From positions 186,001-250,000 of the forward strand of contig NZ_FQZK01000006.1 of assembly GCF_900141985.1 (NCBI RefSeq): a stretch of DNA of 64,000 nucleotides, given 5' to 3'. This document shows positions 44,220 to 53,805 of the stretch, in pieces (the stretch's first letter is position 1; each line of letters opens with the position of its first letter). The translations under genes and the position numbers were made by a program. This stretch comes from Nocardiopsis flavescens (lineage in GTDB: Bacteria > Actinomycetota > Actinomycetes > Streptosporangiales > Streptosporangiaceae). Under the pieces are notes generated by a model. The model made no database searches, had not been told where the DNA came from, and saw only the letters and a list, made by a program, of their open reading frames with translations.

Positions 44220-44915
44220 TCACGACAAAGGTTCCTTGACCGGGGCTTCACCCGCGACCGGGCGCCCGCCCTCCATGACCAGGACGCGGTCGGCGCGGTC
44301 GGCCTCCCCCCGGGAGTGGGTGGCGTGCACGACGGCCGCGCCGCGCCCGCGCTCCTGGTCCAGGACCGCCGCGATGCGCTCGCGCGAGTCGGCGTCCAGC
44401 CCGGTGGAGGGCTCGTCGAGCAGGAGCAGGTCCGCCTCCTGGGCCAGCCCCTGGGCGAGCAGCACGCGCTGGCGCTGGCCGCCGGACAGCTCGCCCAGCC
44501 GGCGCCGGGCCAGGTCGGCGACCCCGAGCCGGTCCATGCACTCGCCCACCGCGGCGCGGTCCCGGCGGGTCGGCCGGCGCCAGGGGCCCAGCAGCCCCCA
44601 CCGGCCCATCGCGACGGCCTCGCGGGCGGTCAGCGGCAGCGCGTCGGAGGCGGCGCTGCGCTGCACCACCAGGGCGGGGCGGCGCGGTGTGCCCAGGGTC
44701 ACGGTCCCCGACCGCGGCGCCAGCACCCCCGCCATGACGGCCAGCAGGGTCGACTTGCCCGATCCGTTGGCCCCCACCAGGGCGGTCACGGTGCCCGCGT
44801 GGAGCGCCAGAGCGGCGCCGTGCAGGACGTCGCGGTCGCGGTAGCCCGCCCGCACGTCCGCCAGTTCGATCACCGGTGCCTGCCCCTGCGCCGCCCGGGC
44901 CGGGTCCGCGGTCAT
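44220..44915 (-). CDS. aztA: Zinc ABC transporter ATP-binding protein
   Basis: A 231-aa ATPase of the metal-ion uptake (ZnuC/AztA) type: VGANGSGKS, LSGGQRQR, LLLLDEPSTGLD and THSRGE. ATG 44915 has GGAGG 6 bp upstream. It faces the permease gene with a 51-bp gap that holds the Zur box. It powers zinc import through the permease at 44967, with zinc delivered by AztC. Confidence 0.93.
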   Translation of the reverse strand: MTADPARAAQGQAPVIELADVRAGYRDRDVLHGAALALHAGTVTALVGANGSGKSTLLAVMAGVLAPRSGTVTLGTPRRPALVVQRSAASDALPLTAREAVAMGRWGLLGPWRRPTRRDRAAVGECMDRLGVADLARRRLGELSGGQRQRVLLAQGLAQEADLLLLDEPSTGLDADSRERIAAVLDQERGRGAAVVHATHSRGEADRADRVLVMEGGRPVAGEAPVKEPLS

Positions 44916-44935
44916 GTCCGCCTCCGATTTGGTAG

Positions 44936-44950
44936 TGAAAACGGTTTTCA
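44936..44950. promoter_or_regulatory. Zur box, perfect 15-bp palindrome
   Basis: TGAAAACGGTTTTCA, arms TGAAAAC and GTTTTCA around a central G, in the short divergent region between aztA and aztB. This matches the actinobacterial Zur consensus of the type TGaaAaTGaTTTtCA. Zn-loaded Zur would shut off both sides; zinc shortage opens them. Confidence 0.85.
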
Positions 44951-44966
44951 TTATAGAGTGCCCGCC

Positions 44967-45863
44967 ATGGAAGCCCTGTTCGCCCCCTTCGAGGTCGTCT
45001 TCGTGCAGCGTGCGCTGTGGGGAGGCATCCTCGTCTCCCTCATCTGCGCCCTGGCCGGGACCTGGGTCGTGCTCCGCGGCATGGCGTTCCTGGGCGACGC
45101 GATGTCGCACGGGATGCTGCCCGGGGTCGCCCTGGCCTCGCTCCTGGGCGGCAACCTGTTCGTCGGCGCCGCCGCTGCCGCCGCGGCGATGGCCCTGGGG
45201 GTCACCGCGCTCGAACGCTGGTCGCCGCGCCTGTCCCGGGACACCGGCATCGGCCTGCTGTTCGTCGGCATGCTCTCGGCGGGGGTGATCATCGTCTCCC
45301 ACTCCGGGTCCTTCGCCGTCGACCTCACCGGCTTCCTGTTCGGCGACGTCCTGGCGGTGCGCGAACAGGACCTGGTCCTGCTCGCCGCGGCCCTGCTCGC
45401 GGCCCTGGCGATCGCGGTCCCGGGCCACCGCGCCTTCACCGCGCTGGCCTTCGACCCCCGCAAGGCGACCACCCTGGGGCTCGCGCCCCGGTTCGCCCAC
45501 GCGGCCATGCTCGGCCTGGTCACCCTGGCCGTGGTCGCCTCGTTCCACGTGGTGGGCACCCTGCTCGTCTTCGGCCTGCTCATCGCGCCCCCGGCCGCGG
45601 CCGCGGTCTGGGCGCGCAGCATCCCGGGGATCATGCTCGGCGCCGCCCTGCTGGGCACCGCCTCCACCGTGGCCGGCCTGCTCGTGTCCTGGCACTGGGG
45701 CACCGCCGCCGGGGCCAGCATCTCCGCCTGCGCCGTCGCCCTCTTCTTCGCCTCGGTCGCGCTGCACCGACTCGGCTCCGGCCCCGCGCGGGGCCGCCGC
45801 CGCACTCCCCCCGCCGATCCCCCCGCACCCCTTCCCGTGGACGAAAGGTCGAACGCGTCATGA
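44967..45863 (+). CDS. aztB: Zinc ABC transporter permease
   Basis: A 298-aa ABC-3 family permease with 8-9 hydrophobic segments. It contains RGMAFLGDAMSHGMLPGVALA, the conserved ABC-3 loop, and GTLLVFGLLIAPPAAA. ATG 44967 lies 17 bp after the Zur box; the ATGA overlap with the next gene couples translation. Forms the channel for Zn2+ with the AztA ATPase. Confidence 0.93.
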   Translation: MEALFAPFEVVFVQRALWGGILVSLICALAGTWVVLRGMAFLGDAMSHGMLPGVALASLLGGNLFVGAAAAAAAMALGVTALERWSPRLSRDTGIGLLFVGMLSAGVIIVSHSGSFAVDLTGFLFGDVLAVREQDLVLLAAALLAALAIAVPGHRAFTALAFDPRKATTLGLAPRFAHAAMLGLVTLAVVASFHVVGTLLVFGLLIAPPAAAAVWARSIPGIMLGAALLGTASTVAGLLVSWHWGTAAGASISACAVALFFASVALHRLGSGPARGRRRTPPADPPAPLPVDERSNAS

Positions 45864-47068
45864 TCCGCACCCATCGCAGGAGCGCCCTCCCGGCGGCCGG
45901 CGCCGGCCTGCTCGCCGCGGCGCTGCTCGCCGGCTGCGCCGCCGGACCGCGGGAGGAGCCGCCCGCACCGGCCGAGGAGACCCCGCACGGCTACGTCGAG
46001 GGCGCCGAGGAGGCCGCCGAGCCGCAGTCCCGCCTGGTCCTGGCCGACGACGAGGGCGCGGTGGAGGTCCTGGACCTCATCACGGAGGAGACCACCGCCC
46101 TTGACCCGGTCGGCCCGGTCGACGGGATCACCGGCGACGGCAGGTTCGCCTACCTCTACTCATCCGATGAACGGACCACCTCGGTCGTGGACAGCGGCAC
46201 CTGGACCGTCGACCACGGCGACCACTTCCACTACTACCGGGCGCGGATCCGCGCCCTGGGCGCCGTCGAGGGGGTCGCCGCCCCCGAGGCCGCGGCCGAC
46301 ACCGCCCTGACCGCCCTGGCCGACGGAAACGGGTCCGCGGCCCTGCTGGAGCGGCCCGCCCAGGAGGACGGCGGCCTCACACCGGTCGACCTGCCCGCCG
46401 GCGCCGCCGCCCCGGCCGTGGCCGTCCCCTACGGCGGCGCGCTCGTCACCGCCTCCGACGACGGCGTGCACGTCCACGACCGCTCCGGCGAGCCGCTGGC
46501 CTCCCCGGACGCCGCCTGCGCCGACCCCGCCGGCGCCGCCGTCACCCGGCGCGGACTGGTCATCGGCTGCACCGGGGGCGCCCTCCTGGTCACCGAGGAC
46601 GACGGGGAGTTCACCGCACAGGAGCTGCCCCACCCCGACGGCCTGCCCGCCGGCGCCCACGTGGACGACTTCCACCACCGGCCCGGGGCCGCCGCCCTGG
46701 CCGCCCTCCCCGCCCCCGGCACGGTGCTGGTGCTCGACCTCGCCGAACAGCGCTGGCACCACTGGGACCTGCCCGGCGCCGTCGCGGTGTCGGCCGTCGG
46801 CGAGGGCGCCTCCGTGCTCGCCCTCACCGACGACGGCGCCCTGCACGCCCTGGACCCGGAGACCGGCGAGGAACTCGCCCGCACCGACCTGCTGGAGGAG
46901 GTCGACACCGAGCACCCCCCGGTCCTGCAGGTGGACACCTCCCGCGCCTACGTCAACGACGCGCACGGCGGCCTGGTCCACGAGATCGACTACAACGACG
47001 ACCTGCGCGTGGCACGCACCTTCGAGACCGGCGTCGCCCCCGTGCACATGGTCGAGACCGGACGGTGA
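45860..47068 (+). CDS. AztD-like lipoprotein (paralogue of the zinc chaperone)
   Basis: A 402-aa lipoprotein with lipobox LLAGC and a beta-propeller-like mature part: LVLADDEGAVEVLDL, TASDDGVHVHDRSG, VLALTDDGALHALDPETGE. It contains His/Asp-rich stretches HGDHFHYY and DDFHHRPG, suited to metal binding. It resembles the AztD-like protein encoded at 48118 in fold and length but is clearly diverged. Placed between permease and AztC, it may pass zinc to AztC or act as a second chaperone. Confidence 0.8.
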   Translation: MIRTHRRSALPAAGAGLLAAALLAGCAAGPREEPPAPAEETPHGYVEGAEEAAEPQSRLVLADDEGAVEVLDLITEETTALDPVGPVDGITGDGRFAYLYSSDERTTSVVDSGTWTVDHGDHFHYYRARIRALGAVEGVAAPEAAADTALTALADGNGSAALLERPAQEDGGLTPVDLPAGAAAPAVAVPYGGALVTASDDGVHVHDRSGEPLASPDAACADPAGAAVTRRGLVIGCTGGALLVTEDDGEFTAQELPHPDGLPAGAHVDDFHHRPGAAALAALPAPGTVLVLDLAEQRWHHWDLPGAVAVSAVGEGASVLALTDDGALHALDPETGEELARTDLLEEVDTEHPPVLQVDTSRAYVNDAHGGLVHEIDYNDDLRVARTFETGVAPVHMVETGR

Positions 47069-47072
47069 ACCG

Positions 47073-48008
47073 ATGAACGCACCCCGCACCCCGCACCCGC
47101 GCACCACCGCCCTGGCCCTGGCCGCGGCCACCGCCCTGACCCTGACCGCCTGCACCCCGGACGAGGGCCCCCGCACCGGCGTCGTGGTCACCACCAACAT
47201 CCTCGGCGACCTCACCCGCGCGGTGGTGGGCGAGGAGACCGGGGTGACCGTCCTGATGAAACCCGACGCCGACCCGCACTCCTTCGGCGTCTCCGCCCAG
47301 GAGGCGGCCCTGATCGAGGACGCCGCCCTGGTGGTGCACAACGGCCTGGGCCTGGAGGAGGGGGTGGCCCGCAACGTCGAGGCCGCCGAGCAGGCGGGCG
47401 TGCCGACCCTGGCCGTCGGCGAGGCCGTGGACCCCCTGCCCTACACCTCCGACGAGAGCGAGGGCGAGCCCGACCCGCACTTCTGGACCGACCCCGAGCG
47501 GGTCGCCGCCGCCGTCGACCTCATCGCCGACCAGGTGGTCGAGCAGGTGGACGGGGTCGACGCCGAGGCCGTCCGCGCCAACGCCGAGGCCTACGGCGAG
47601 GAGCTGCGGGAACTGGACGCGTGGATGTCCGCCGAGTTCGACACCATCCCCGAGGGGGAGCGCCGGCTCGTCACCAACCACCACGTGTTCGGCTACCTCG
47701 CCGACCGCTACGGCTTCGAGGTCATCGGCGCGGTGATCCCCTCCGGCACCACCCTGGCCTCCCCCAGCGCCTCGGACCTGGAGTCCCTGGCCTCCGCCGT
47801 CGAGGCCGCCGGGGTGCGGGCGGTGTTCGCCGACTCCTCCCAGCCCGACCGCCTGGCCACCGTCATGGCCGAACAGGCCGGGGTGGACATCGACGTCGTC
47901 CCGCTCTACTCCGAGTCCCTGACCGGACCGGACGGCGGCGCGCCCACCTACCTGGACATGATGCGCGCCAACACCGACGCCATCGTCGCCGGCCTGACCG
48001 CCCCCTGA
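47073..48008 (+). CDS. aztC: Zinc-binding lipoprotein
   Basis: A 311-aa cluster A-I metal-binding protein. Lipobox LTAC. The metal site is formed by His in DPHSF and in DPHFWTDP, His in VTNHHVFGYL and Asp in FADSSQP, the HHHD set of Zn/Mn-binding proteins. The His/Asp/Glu-rich loop between the first two ligands is short. It follows the AztD-like gene by 5 bp. Delivers zinc to the AztB/AztA transporter. Confidence 0.93.
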   Translation: MNAPRTPHPRTTALALAAATALTLTACTPDEGPRTGVVVTTNILGDLTRAVVGEETGVTVLMKPDADPHSFGVSAQEAALIEDAALVVHNGLGLEEGVARNVEAAEQAGVPTLAVGEAVDPLPYTSDESEGEPDPHFWTDPERVAAAVDLIADQVVEQVDGVDAEAVRANAEAYGEELRELDAWMSAEFDTIPEGERRLVTNHHVFGYLADRYGFEVIGAVIPSGTTLASPSASDLESLASAVEAAGVRAVFADSSQPDRLATVMAEQAGVDIDVVPLYSESLTGPDGGAPTYLDMMRANTDAIVAGLTAP

Positions 48009-48117
48009 GCACCCCCCGACCGCCCACCCGGCCCTGCCCCCCGGCCCCCCGCGCCGCGGCGCCCGACCCCGCGCGCCCGGCAGGACACCACCGAAAGATA
48101 CGAGGACAGAGAACACC

Positions 48118-49305
48118 ATGAGATCACCGCACACCGTGACCAGGGCGGCGCTGCCCGTCGCCCTCTCCGCCGGCCTGCTGCTGACCGCCTGCTCCGCCGG
48201 ACAGGACGGCACCGCCGAGGAGGCCGGCGCCGACGCCTCCCCCGCCGAGGCGGTCGTGGCGAACCCCGTCGCCACCACCTACGACGGCGGCGTCTACATC
48301 CTGGACGGCGACACCCTGGAGGTCGTCGCCGACATCGAGCTGGAGGGCTTCAACCGCCTCAACCCGGCGGGCGACGACCGCCACGTGTTCGTCTCCACCT
48401 CCGAGGGCTTCCAGGTCCTGGACGCCGCCGGGGGCGAGCTCACCGACACCGTGTTCGCCGCCGACACCCCCGGCCACGTGGTCCGCCACGCCGGGCGCAC
48501 CGTGCTGTTCGCCGACGGCAGCGGCGAGATCACCGCGTTCGACTCCGACGCCCTGGGCGCCGGGATCCCCGAGGACGTGGACGTCCACAACGCCGAAGAG
48601 GCCCACCACGGGGTGGCCGTCGAACGCGAAAACGGCGAGCTGCTGCTCACCCTGGGCAACGAGGAGGAGCGCACCGGCGCCTTCGTCCTGGACGCCGACG
48701 GCGAGGAGGTCGCCCGCAGCGAGGAGTGCCCGGGCGTGCACGGCGAGGCCGCGGCCGAGGGCGACACCATCGTCATCGGCTGCGAGGACGGCGCCCTGGT
48801 CTACCGGGACGGCGCGTTCACCAAGGTCGACTCCGAGGACGACTACGGGCGCATCGGCAACCAGGCCGGCACCGACACCTCGCCGATCGTGCTGGGCGAC
48901 TACAAGACCGACCCCGACGCCGAACTGGAGCGCCCCGAGCGCATCGCGCTGATCGACACCGCCGACGCCTCCCTGGAGCTGGTCGACCTGCCCGCCAGCT
49001 ACACCTTCCGCTCCCTGGGCCGCGGCCCGCAGGACGAGGCGCTGGTCCTGGGCACCGACGGGTCCCTGCACGTCATCGACCCCGAGTCGGCCGAGCTGGT
49101 GGACTCCATCGAGCTGATGGACTCCTGGGAGGAGCCGCTGGAGTGGCAGCAGCCGCGCCCGGCCCTGTTCGTCCGCGGCGGCACCGCCTACGTGACCGAC
49201 ACCGCCACCCGCCAGGTGCACTCCGTGGACCTGGCCACCGGCGAGGTCACCGCCTCGGTCACCCTGGACGAGACCCCCAACGAGCTGAGCGGCGTCGCCT
49301 CCTGA
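48118..49305 (+). CDS. aztD: Zinc metallochaperone AztD-like lipoprotein
   Basis: A 395-aa lipoprotein (lipobox LLTAC) with a propeller fold. It contains RLNPAGDDRHVFVST, the stretch VDVHNAEEAHHGVAVERENG, ECPGVHGEAAAEGDTIVIGC and DYGRIGNQAGTDTSPIVLGD, features of AztD from AztABCD systems, which binds zinc and hands it to AztC. It ends the zinc operon; the hairpin at 49313-49341 follows. The 110-bp gap after aztC contains GATACGAGGA before the ATG. Confidence 0.9.
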   Translation: MRSPHTVTRAALPVALSAGLLLTACSAGQDGTAEEAGADASPAEAVVANPVATTYDGGVYILDGDTLEVVADIELEGFNRLNPAGDDRHVFVSTSEGFQVLDAAGGELTDTVFAADTPGHVVRHAGRTVLFADGSGEITAFDSDALGAGIPEDVDVHNAEEAHHGVAVERENGELLLTLGNEEERTGAFVLDADGEEVARSEECPGVHGEAAAEGDTIVIGCEDGALVYRDGAFTKVDSEDDYGRIGNQAGTDTSPIVLGDYKTDPDAELERPERIALIDTADASLELVDLPASYTFRSLGRGPQDEALVLGTDGSLHVIDPESAELVDSIELMDSWEEPLEWQQPRPALFVRGGTAYVTDTATRQVHSVDLATGEVTASVTLDETPNELSGVAS

Positions 49306-49312
49306 CGCCCCG

Positions 49313-49341
49313 GGGCCGGTGCGCCTCGCGCGCACCGGCCC
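49313..49341. terminator. Terminator after the zinc operon
   Basis: Perfect 12-bp stem (49313-49324 with 49330-49341), 5-nt loop, between the convergent aztD-like and hydrolase genes. Confidence 0.8.
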
Positions 49342-49348
49342 GCCGGGC

Positions 49349-50245
49349 TCAGTCCCCGGCGGCGCCGGCGTGCTCGCCGATCAGCCCGACCAGCCGGTCC
49401 ACCACCCCCGGCGCCAGGTGGTGCGCCATCCCCTCGATCTCCACGAACCTGGCCCCCGGGACGGCCCGCGCGGTGGCCCGGCCGCCGCTGGGGTGCACCA
49501 TGAGGTCGACGTCGCCGTGCACCACGAGCGTGGGCGCGGCGATCCGCGCCAGCTCCCGGGTGCGGTCGCCCGAGGCGTGGATGGCGCCGATCTGACGGGG
49601 CACCCCGCTACCGGCCCGCGGCCCCCCGGCCCGCTCCCACAGCCCGGTCGACCAGGCGACCTCCTCGGCCCGGTCGGGCGGAAAGGCCGCCGACCCGATG
49701 TGGCGCAGCATCGCCAGGTGCTTGCGCACCGACTCCGCGCACGTGCGCGCGGGCAGGCCGCCCATGCGCAGCAGGGTCGACCACGCCACCCGGCCCACGC
49801 CCCGCTCCCCCGTGGTGGAGAAGATCGAGGTCAGGGACGCTGCCCGCCCCGGGTAGCGGGCCGCGACGGTCTGCCCGATCATGCCGCCCATCGACATCCC
49901 CACCAGGTGGGCGCGGCCGATGCCCAGGTGGTCCATCAGCCCCACCGTGTCCGCCGCCATGTCGGCCAGGTCGTAGGAGTCCGGGCGGGACCGGCCCAGC
50001 ACGCTGTGCAGCGGGCTCGGCGAGGGGGCGGGCATCCGCGTGGAGCACCCGGCGTCCCTGTTGTCGAACAGCACCACCGGCGCGCCCAGCCCGGCGAGCC
50101 CGTCGACCATCGGCCGGGGCCACGACGTCAGGTCCAGCCCCAGGCCCGCGATGAGCAGCACCGGGACGCCCCCGCCCGCGCCCTCGACGCGGTAGCAGAT
50201 CCGTGTCCCGCCGGGCAGGTCCACGAACCGGTCGGTACCCGTCAC
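49349..50245 (-). CDS. Alpha/beta hydrolase
   Basis: A 298-aa hydrolase of the proline-iminopeptidase/esterase type: oxyanion region LLIAGLGLD, nucleophile elbow GMSMGG (Ser), acid in VHGDVDLMV and catalytic His in IEGMAHHLAP. GTG 50245 has AGGCGAGG upstream. It has no obvious partner genes; the substrate is unknown. Confidence 0.88.
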   Translation of the reverse strand: MTGTDRFVDLPGGTRICYRVEGAGGGVPVLLIAGLGLDLTSWPRPMVDGLAGLGAPVVLFDNRDAGCSTRMPAPSPSPLHSVLGRSRPDSYDLADMAADTVGLMDHLGIGRAHLVGMSMGGMIGQTVAARYPGRAASLTSIFSTTGERGVGRVAWSTLLRMGGLPARTCAESVRKHLAMLRHIGSAAFPPDRAEEVAWSTGLWERAGGPRAGSGVPRQIGAIHASGDRTRELARIAAPTLVVHGDVDLMVHPSGGRATARAVPGARFVEIEGMAHHLAPGVVDRLVGLIGEHAGAAGD

Positions 50246-50639
50246 GCCCTCGCCTCCGTCCGTGCGTCCCCCGCGGGCCGCGTCCGCGCACCCGCCGTCA
50301 CCGGGCGCGGCCCGGGGCCGACCGCGCGGTCGGCCCGCGGCGGCGCCCCGTCGGCATGGTAGACGGTCGGCGCCGGCTCCGGGTTCGGTCCCGGCCTCCG
50401 GGGGTGCGACGCCCCGGACGAACCCGCGCGATCCGTCCGGCCCGATCGCGCACGCGCCCCGGACCGCCGGTCCCGCGCCGCGTCCCCGGGAAGGAACACA
50501 CCCCGCCCGGTGATCCGACCCCGCGCCGCCCCTCACCGAGCGGGCGGAGGCGCCCGCCGTCCGCCCGTTCCGGCCGGGTCCCGGCGGCGCGGGCCCGGTC
50601 CCCCGCCGCCGCGCCGGGGAGTGGGCCCCCTCCCGGGGC
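50246..50639. other. Intergenic stretch without a gene
   Basis: About 390 bp of GC-rich DNA between two minus-strand genes. Open frames in it are low-complexity Pro/Arg text and have no RBS. It should include the promoter of the hydrolase gene and the 3' end of the MFS transcript. Confidence 0.6.
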
Positions 50640-51973
50640 TCACTCCCCGGCGAGCACCATCCCCCTGGTCTCGCGGATGAACAGGCACGACAGCCCGGTC
50701 AGCGCGCACAGCGCCATGATGTAGGCGCCGAACACCCACTCCGCGCCCAGGTTGCCGAACAGCTGGTTGAGGTAGGGCGCCGTCCCGCCGAACACCGCCA
50801 CCGACAGCGAGCAGGCGAACCCGATCCCCTGCGTGCGCACCCGGGTGGGGAAGCTCTCCGACAGGATCGCCGAGAGGATCGACGCCGGGGCCGACACCAC
50901 CAGCAGGGCCAGCGAGGTCGCCACCAGCAGCGTCCACCCCTCGTCGGTGATCATCCGGGTGAGCGGGTACTGCAGGGCGAACATCAGCACCGCGAAGAAC
51001 ACGAGCATGGGCCTGCGGCCGATCCGGTCCGACAGCAGCCCCAGAACGGCAGCGACACCAGCGCGACGACCTGCGCCGCCACCGACATCCAGTAGGCGGT
51101 GCCCGGGTCCATGCCCTGCTGGGTGATGGCGTAGGTGGACACGTAGGAGGTCCACATGTAGTGGGCGGCGGTGATGCCCGAGACCATGGCGATCATGACC
51201 AGCACGGCGCGCACCACGCCCGCCCGCGACATGCGCGGGGCGGCCGGCGCCGCGGGGTCCGACGGGCTCCCCGGGGCGGGGGCGTCCCCGCCCTCCCGGG
51301 CACGGTCGGCCTCGAAGACGTCGCTCTCGTCCATGTCCCGCCGCAGGTACAGCGCGACCAGCGCCAGCAGCGCCCCCAGCAGGAACGGCACCCGCCAGCC
51401 CCACTCCGCGACCGCCGACTCCGGCAGCGCCGAGGTGAGCGCCCCGCCCAGGGTGTAGGCCAGGACCGAGCCGCCGAAGATCGCGATGAACGCGACGCTG
51501 CCCCACATGCCGCGCCGGTGCGGCGGGGCGATCTCGCCCACGTAGGAGTAGGCGGTGGCCGACTCGCCGCCGTGCGCGAACCCCTGGAGCACCCGGGCGG
51601 ACAGCAGCACCACGGAGGCCCACGCGCCGATCGCCGCGTAGGTGGGCATCAGGCCGATGACCAGGCTGCCCGCCGCCATCATGAGCATCGTCGTGACCAG
51701 TACGAACTTGCGCCCGCGACGGTCGGCGATCCGGCCGAACACGATGCCGCCCAGCGGCCGCATCAGAAACCCGACGGCGAACACCGCCAGGGTCGACAGC
51801 AGCGCCGAAAGGGGATCGCCCTGGTCGAACATCACCACGGCGATGAAGGGCGCGAAAACCGCGTACGCGCTCCACTCATACCACTCAAGGACGTTGCCGA
51901 CGGTGCTCGCCAGCAGGGACTTCTTCTTCGAACGCAGGGACGCGGCGCCGGGCGCCGGAACGGTGACGCTCAT
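50640..51973 (-). pseudogene. MFS metabolite:H+ symporter, broken by a frameshift
   Basis: A 12-TM transporter of the sugar/metabolite-proton symporter type, with GRIADRRGRKFVL in the first half and LLSDRIGRRPMLV in the second. The first frame runs from ATG 51973 to the region VALVSLPFWG and then goes out of frame; the second resumes exactly at the expected LLSDRIGRR. A run of four C (51039-51042) should be five to keep frame, so one base is missing. Joined, the protein would be about 444 aa and complete. The ATG overlaps the stop of the acyl-CoA synthetase gene. A sequencing error in a homopolymer cannot be excluded. Confidence 0.85.
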
Positions 51974-53628
51974 GCGCCGCCTCCGGAGGTGTCGGTGGGA
52001 AGGGGGGTGGCGGGGGCCGGGGCCTCCCGCAGCGCCCGCCGGCGGATCTTGCCGGTGGCCGTCTTGGGCAGGGCGTCCACGACGTGGACCTCGCGGGGCC
52101 GCTTGTAGGCGGCCAGGTGCTCGCGCGCGAACCCGGCCAGCTCCTCGCCGGTCGCCCGCGCCCCCGAGGCCAGGGAAACGTAGGCGACGACGGACTCGCC
52201 CCGGTAGGGGTCGGGGCGGCCGACCACGGCGGCCTCGAACACGGCCGGGTGGCGGTGCAGGACGTCCTCGACCTCGCGCGGCCACACCTTGTAGCCGGAC
52301 ACGTTGATCTGGTCCTTGAGCCGGTCCACCAGGTACACCCACCCCCGCCCGTCGACGACGGCGACGTCGCCGGTGCGCAACCGACCGCCGGGGAAGGCGG
52401 CGGCGGTCTCCCCGGGCCGGTCGCGGTAGCCGGGGACCACCGAGGGGCCGCCGATCTCCAGCTCGCCCTGCTCCCCCGGCGCGACCGGCGCACCGGAGGG
52501 GTCCACGGTGCGCACCGTGACGCCGGGCAGCGGGCGGCCGACGGACAGCGACCCGCTCACCGGGTCCACCGGGGCCCGCTCCCCGAGCGGGACGGCGATG
52601 ACGCCCGAGGTGGTCTCGGTCATGCCGTAGGCGTTGTGGATGTACACCCCGAACCGCTCCTCGAAGCGCTCGACGGTGGAGGGCGGGACGGGCGCGCCCC
52701 CGGAGTACAGGGCGCGCACGGTGCGCAGGTGGCCGGGCCGGGCGCCGGGGTGGTCGTACAGGGCGTTGAACGCGGTGATGGAGCCGATGGTGAAGGTGAC
52801 GCGGTGCTCGGCCACCGCCTCCAGCGCCACGTCGGCCCGGAACCGGTGCGCGAAGACCAGCAGCGTGTCGTGGACCAGCGCCAGGGCGGCGTTGATGACG
52901 GCGCCGGTGATGTGGAACAGCGGTGCCAGGGCGAGCACCGCGTCGCCGGGGCGCAGGTCCGCGTGGCGGCCGAAGGTGGAGGTCACCGCCAGGACGTTGG
53001 CGTGGGTGTTCATGGCACCCTTGGGCGGCCCGGTGGTGCCGGAGGTGTAGGTGAGCAGGGCGGTGTCCCCCGGCGCGACGGCGGCCGGGGGCGGGCGCCG
53101 CCCGGCGTGCCCGCGGGCCAGCGCCAGCAGGTCCCCGTCGGGCGAGGGCGCGGCCCGCTCCGCCGTCAGCACCCGCGGGTCGTCGCGGCCCTGGAGGTCG
53201 CGGTCGCAGGTGGTCAGCACCCAGCGCACGCCGGTGGCGTCCAGGGCCCCGCGCACCGCGGCGTGGTCGGTGTCGGCGCAGACGATCCCGACCGGCGCGG
53301 CGTCCTCGACGAGGCGGCGCAGCTCCCCGCCCCGGTACATGGGGTTGACGGGCAGAGCCGCGGCGCCCAGCTTCCACAGGGCCAGCAGGGTGAGCGCGAA
53401 CTGCGGGATGTTCTGCAGGCGCACGCCGACGCGGTCGCCGGGGCCGACCCCGCGCTCGGCGAGGGCGCAGGCCAGGGCGTCGGAGAGGGCGTCGGCCTCC
53501 CGGGCGGTGAGCACCCGGTCGAAGTAGGCCAGGGCGGGCGCGTCGGGCGAGGAGCGGACGCGGAGCCGCCAGGCCCCGGGCAGGGTGTCGGGCGGGGCGT
53601 GGGGGTCGGGGGGAAGGTCGGATGTCAT
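51970..53628 (-). CDS. Acyl-CoA synthetase/AMP-dependent ligase
   Basis: A 552-aa ANL-superfamily enzyme that activates a carboxylic acid with ATP and CoA. Motifs: LTYTSGTTGPPKGAM (P-loop), AYGMTETT (A5), GDVAVVDGRGWVYLVDRLKD (A7-A8), and the catalytic Lys in PKTATGKIRRR. Transcribed away from the TetR gene with the operator at 53673-53692 upstream; the MFS gene follows. Likely feeds the acyl-CoA dehydrogenase in the same regulon. Confidence 0.92.
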   Translation of the reverse strand: MTSDLPPDPHAPPDTLPGAWRLRVRSSPDAPALAYFDRVLTAREADALSDALACALAERGVGPGDRVGVRLQNIPQFALTLLALWKLGAAALPVNPMYRGGELRRLVEDAAPVGIVCADTDHAAVRGALDATGVRWVLTTCDRDLQGRDDPRVLTAERAAPSPDGDLLALARGHAGRRPPPAAVAPGDTALLTYTSGTTGPPKGAMNTHANVLAVTSTFGRHADLRPGDAVLALAPLFHITGAVINAALALVHDTLLVFAHRFRADVALEAVAEHRVTFTIGSITAFNALYDHPGARPGHLRTVRALYSGGAPVPPSTVERFEERFGVYIHNAYGMTETTSGVIAVPLGERAPVDPVSGSLSVGRPLPGVTVRTVDPSGAPVAPGEQGELEIGGPSVVPGYRDRPGETAAAFPGGRLRTGDVAVVDGRGWVYLVDRLKDQINVSGYKVWPREVEDVLHRHPAVFEAAVVGRPDPYRGESVVAYVSLASGARATGEELAGFAREHLAAYKRPREVHVVDALPKTATGKIRRRALREAPAPATPLPTDTSGGGA

Positions 53629-53672
53629 GTCGCGGCCCTTCTGTCTGCGGCGACGTCGACGCGCGAACGACC

Positions 53673-53692
53673 GACCGAACGATCGCTCGGTC
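53673..53692. promoter_or_regulatory. TetR-family operator, left copy
   Basis: GACCGAACGATCGCTCGGTC, a 20-bp palindrome with one mismatch, 44 bp before the acyl-CoA synthetase start. The second copy is at 54444. Shared control of the two transcripts by the TetR between them is expected. Confidence 0.8.
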
Positions 53693-53805
53693 GCCTGTAG
53701 TGTTGTGGATCACACCAGCGCTGTCAACACCCCGGAGCGCGCGCCCGGCCGGGCCGCGGCACCGATAACGTGCTGGCGACGGACCACGAGGAAGCGGGGA
53801 ACACG

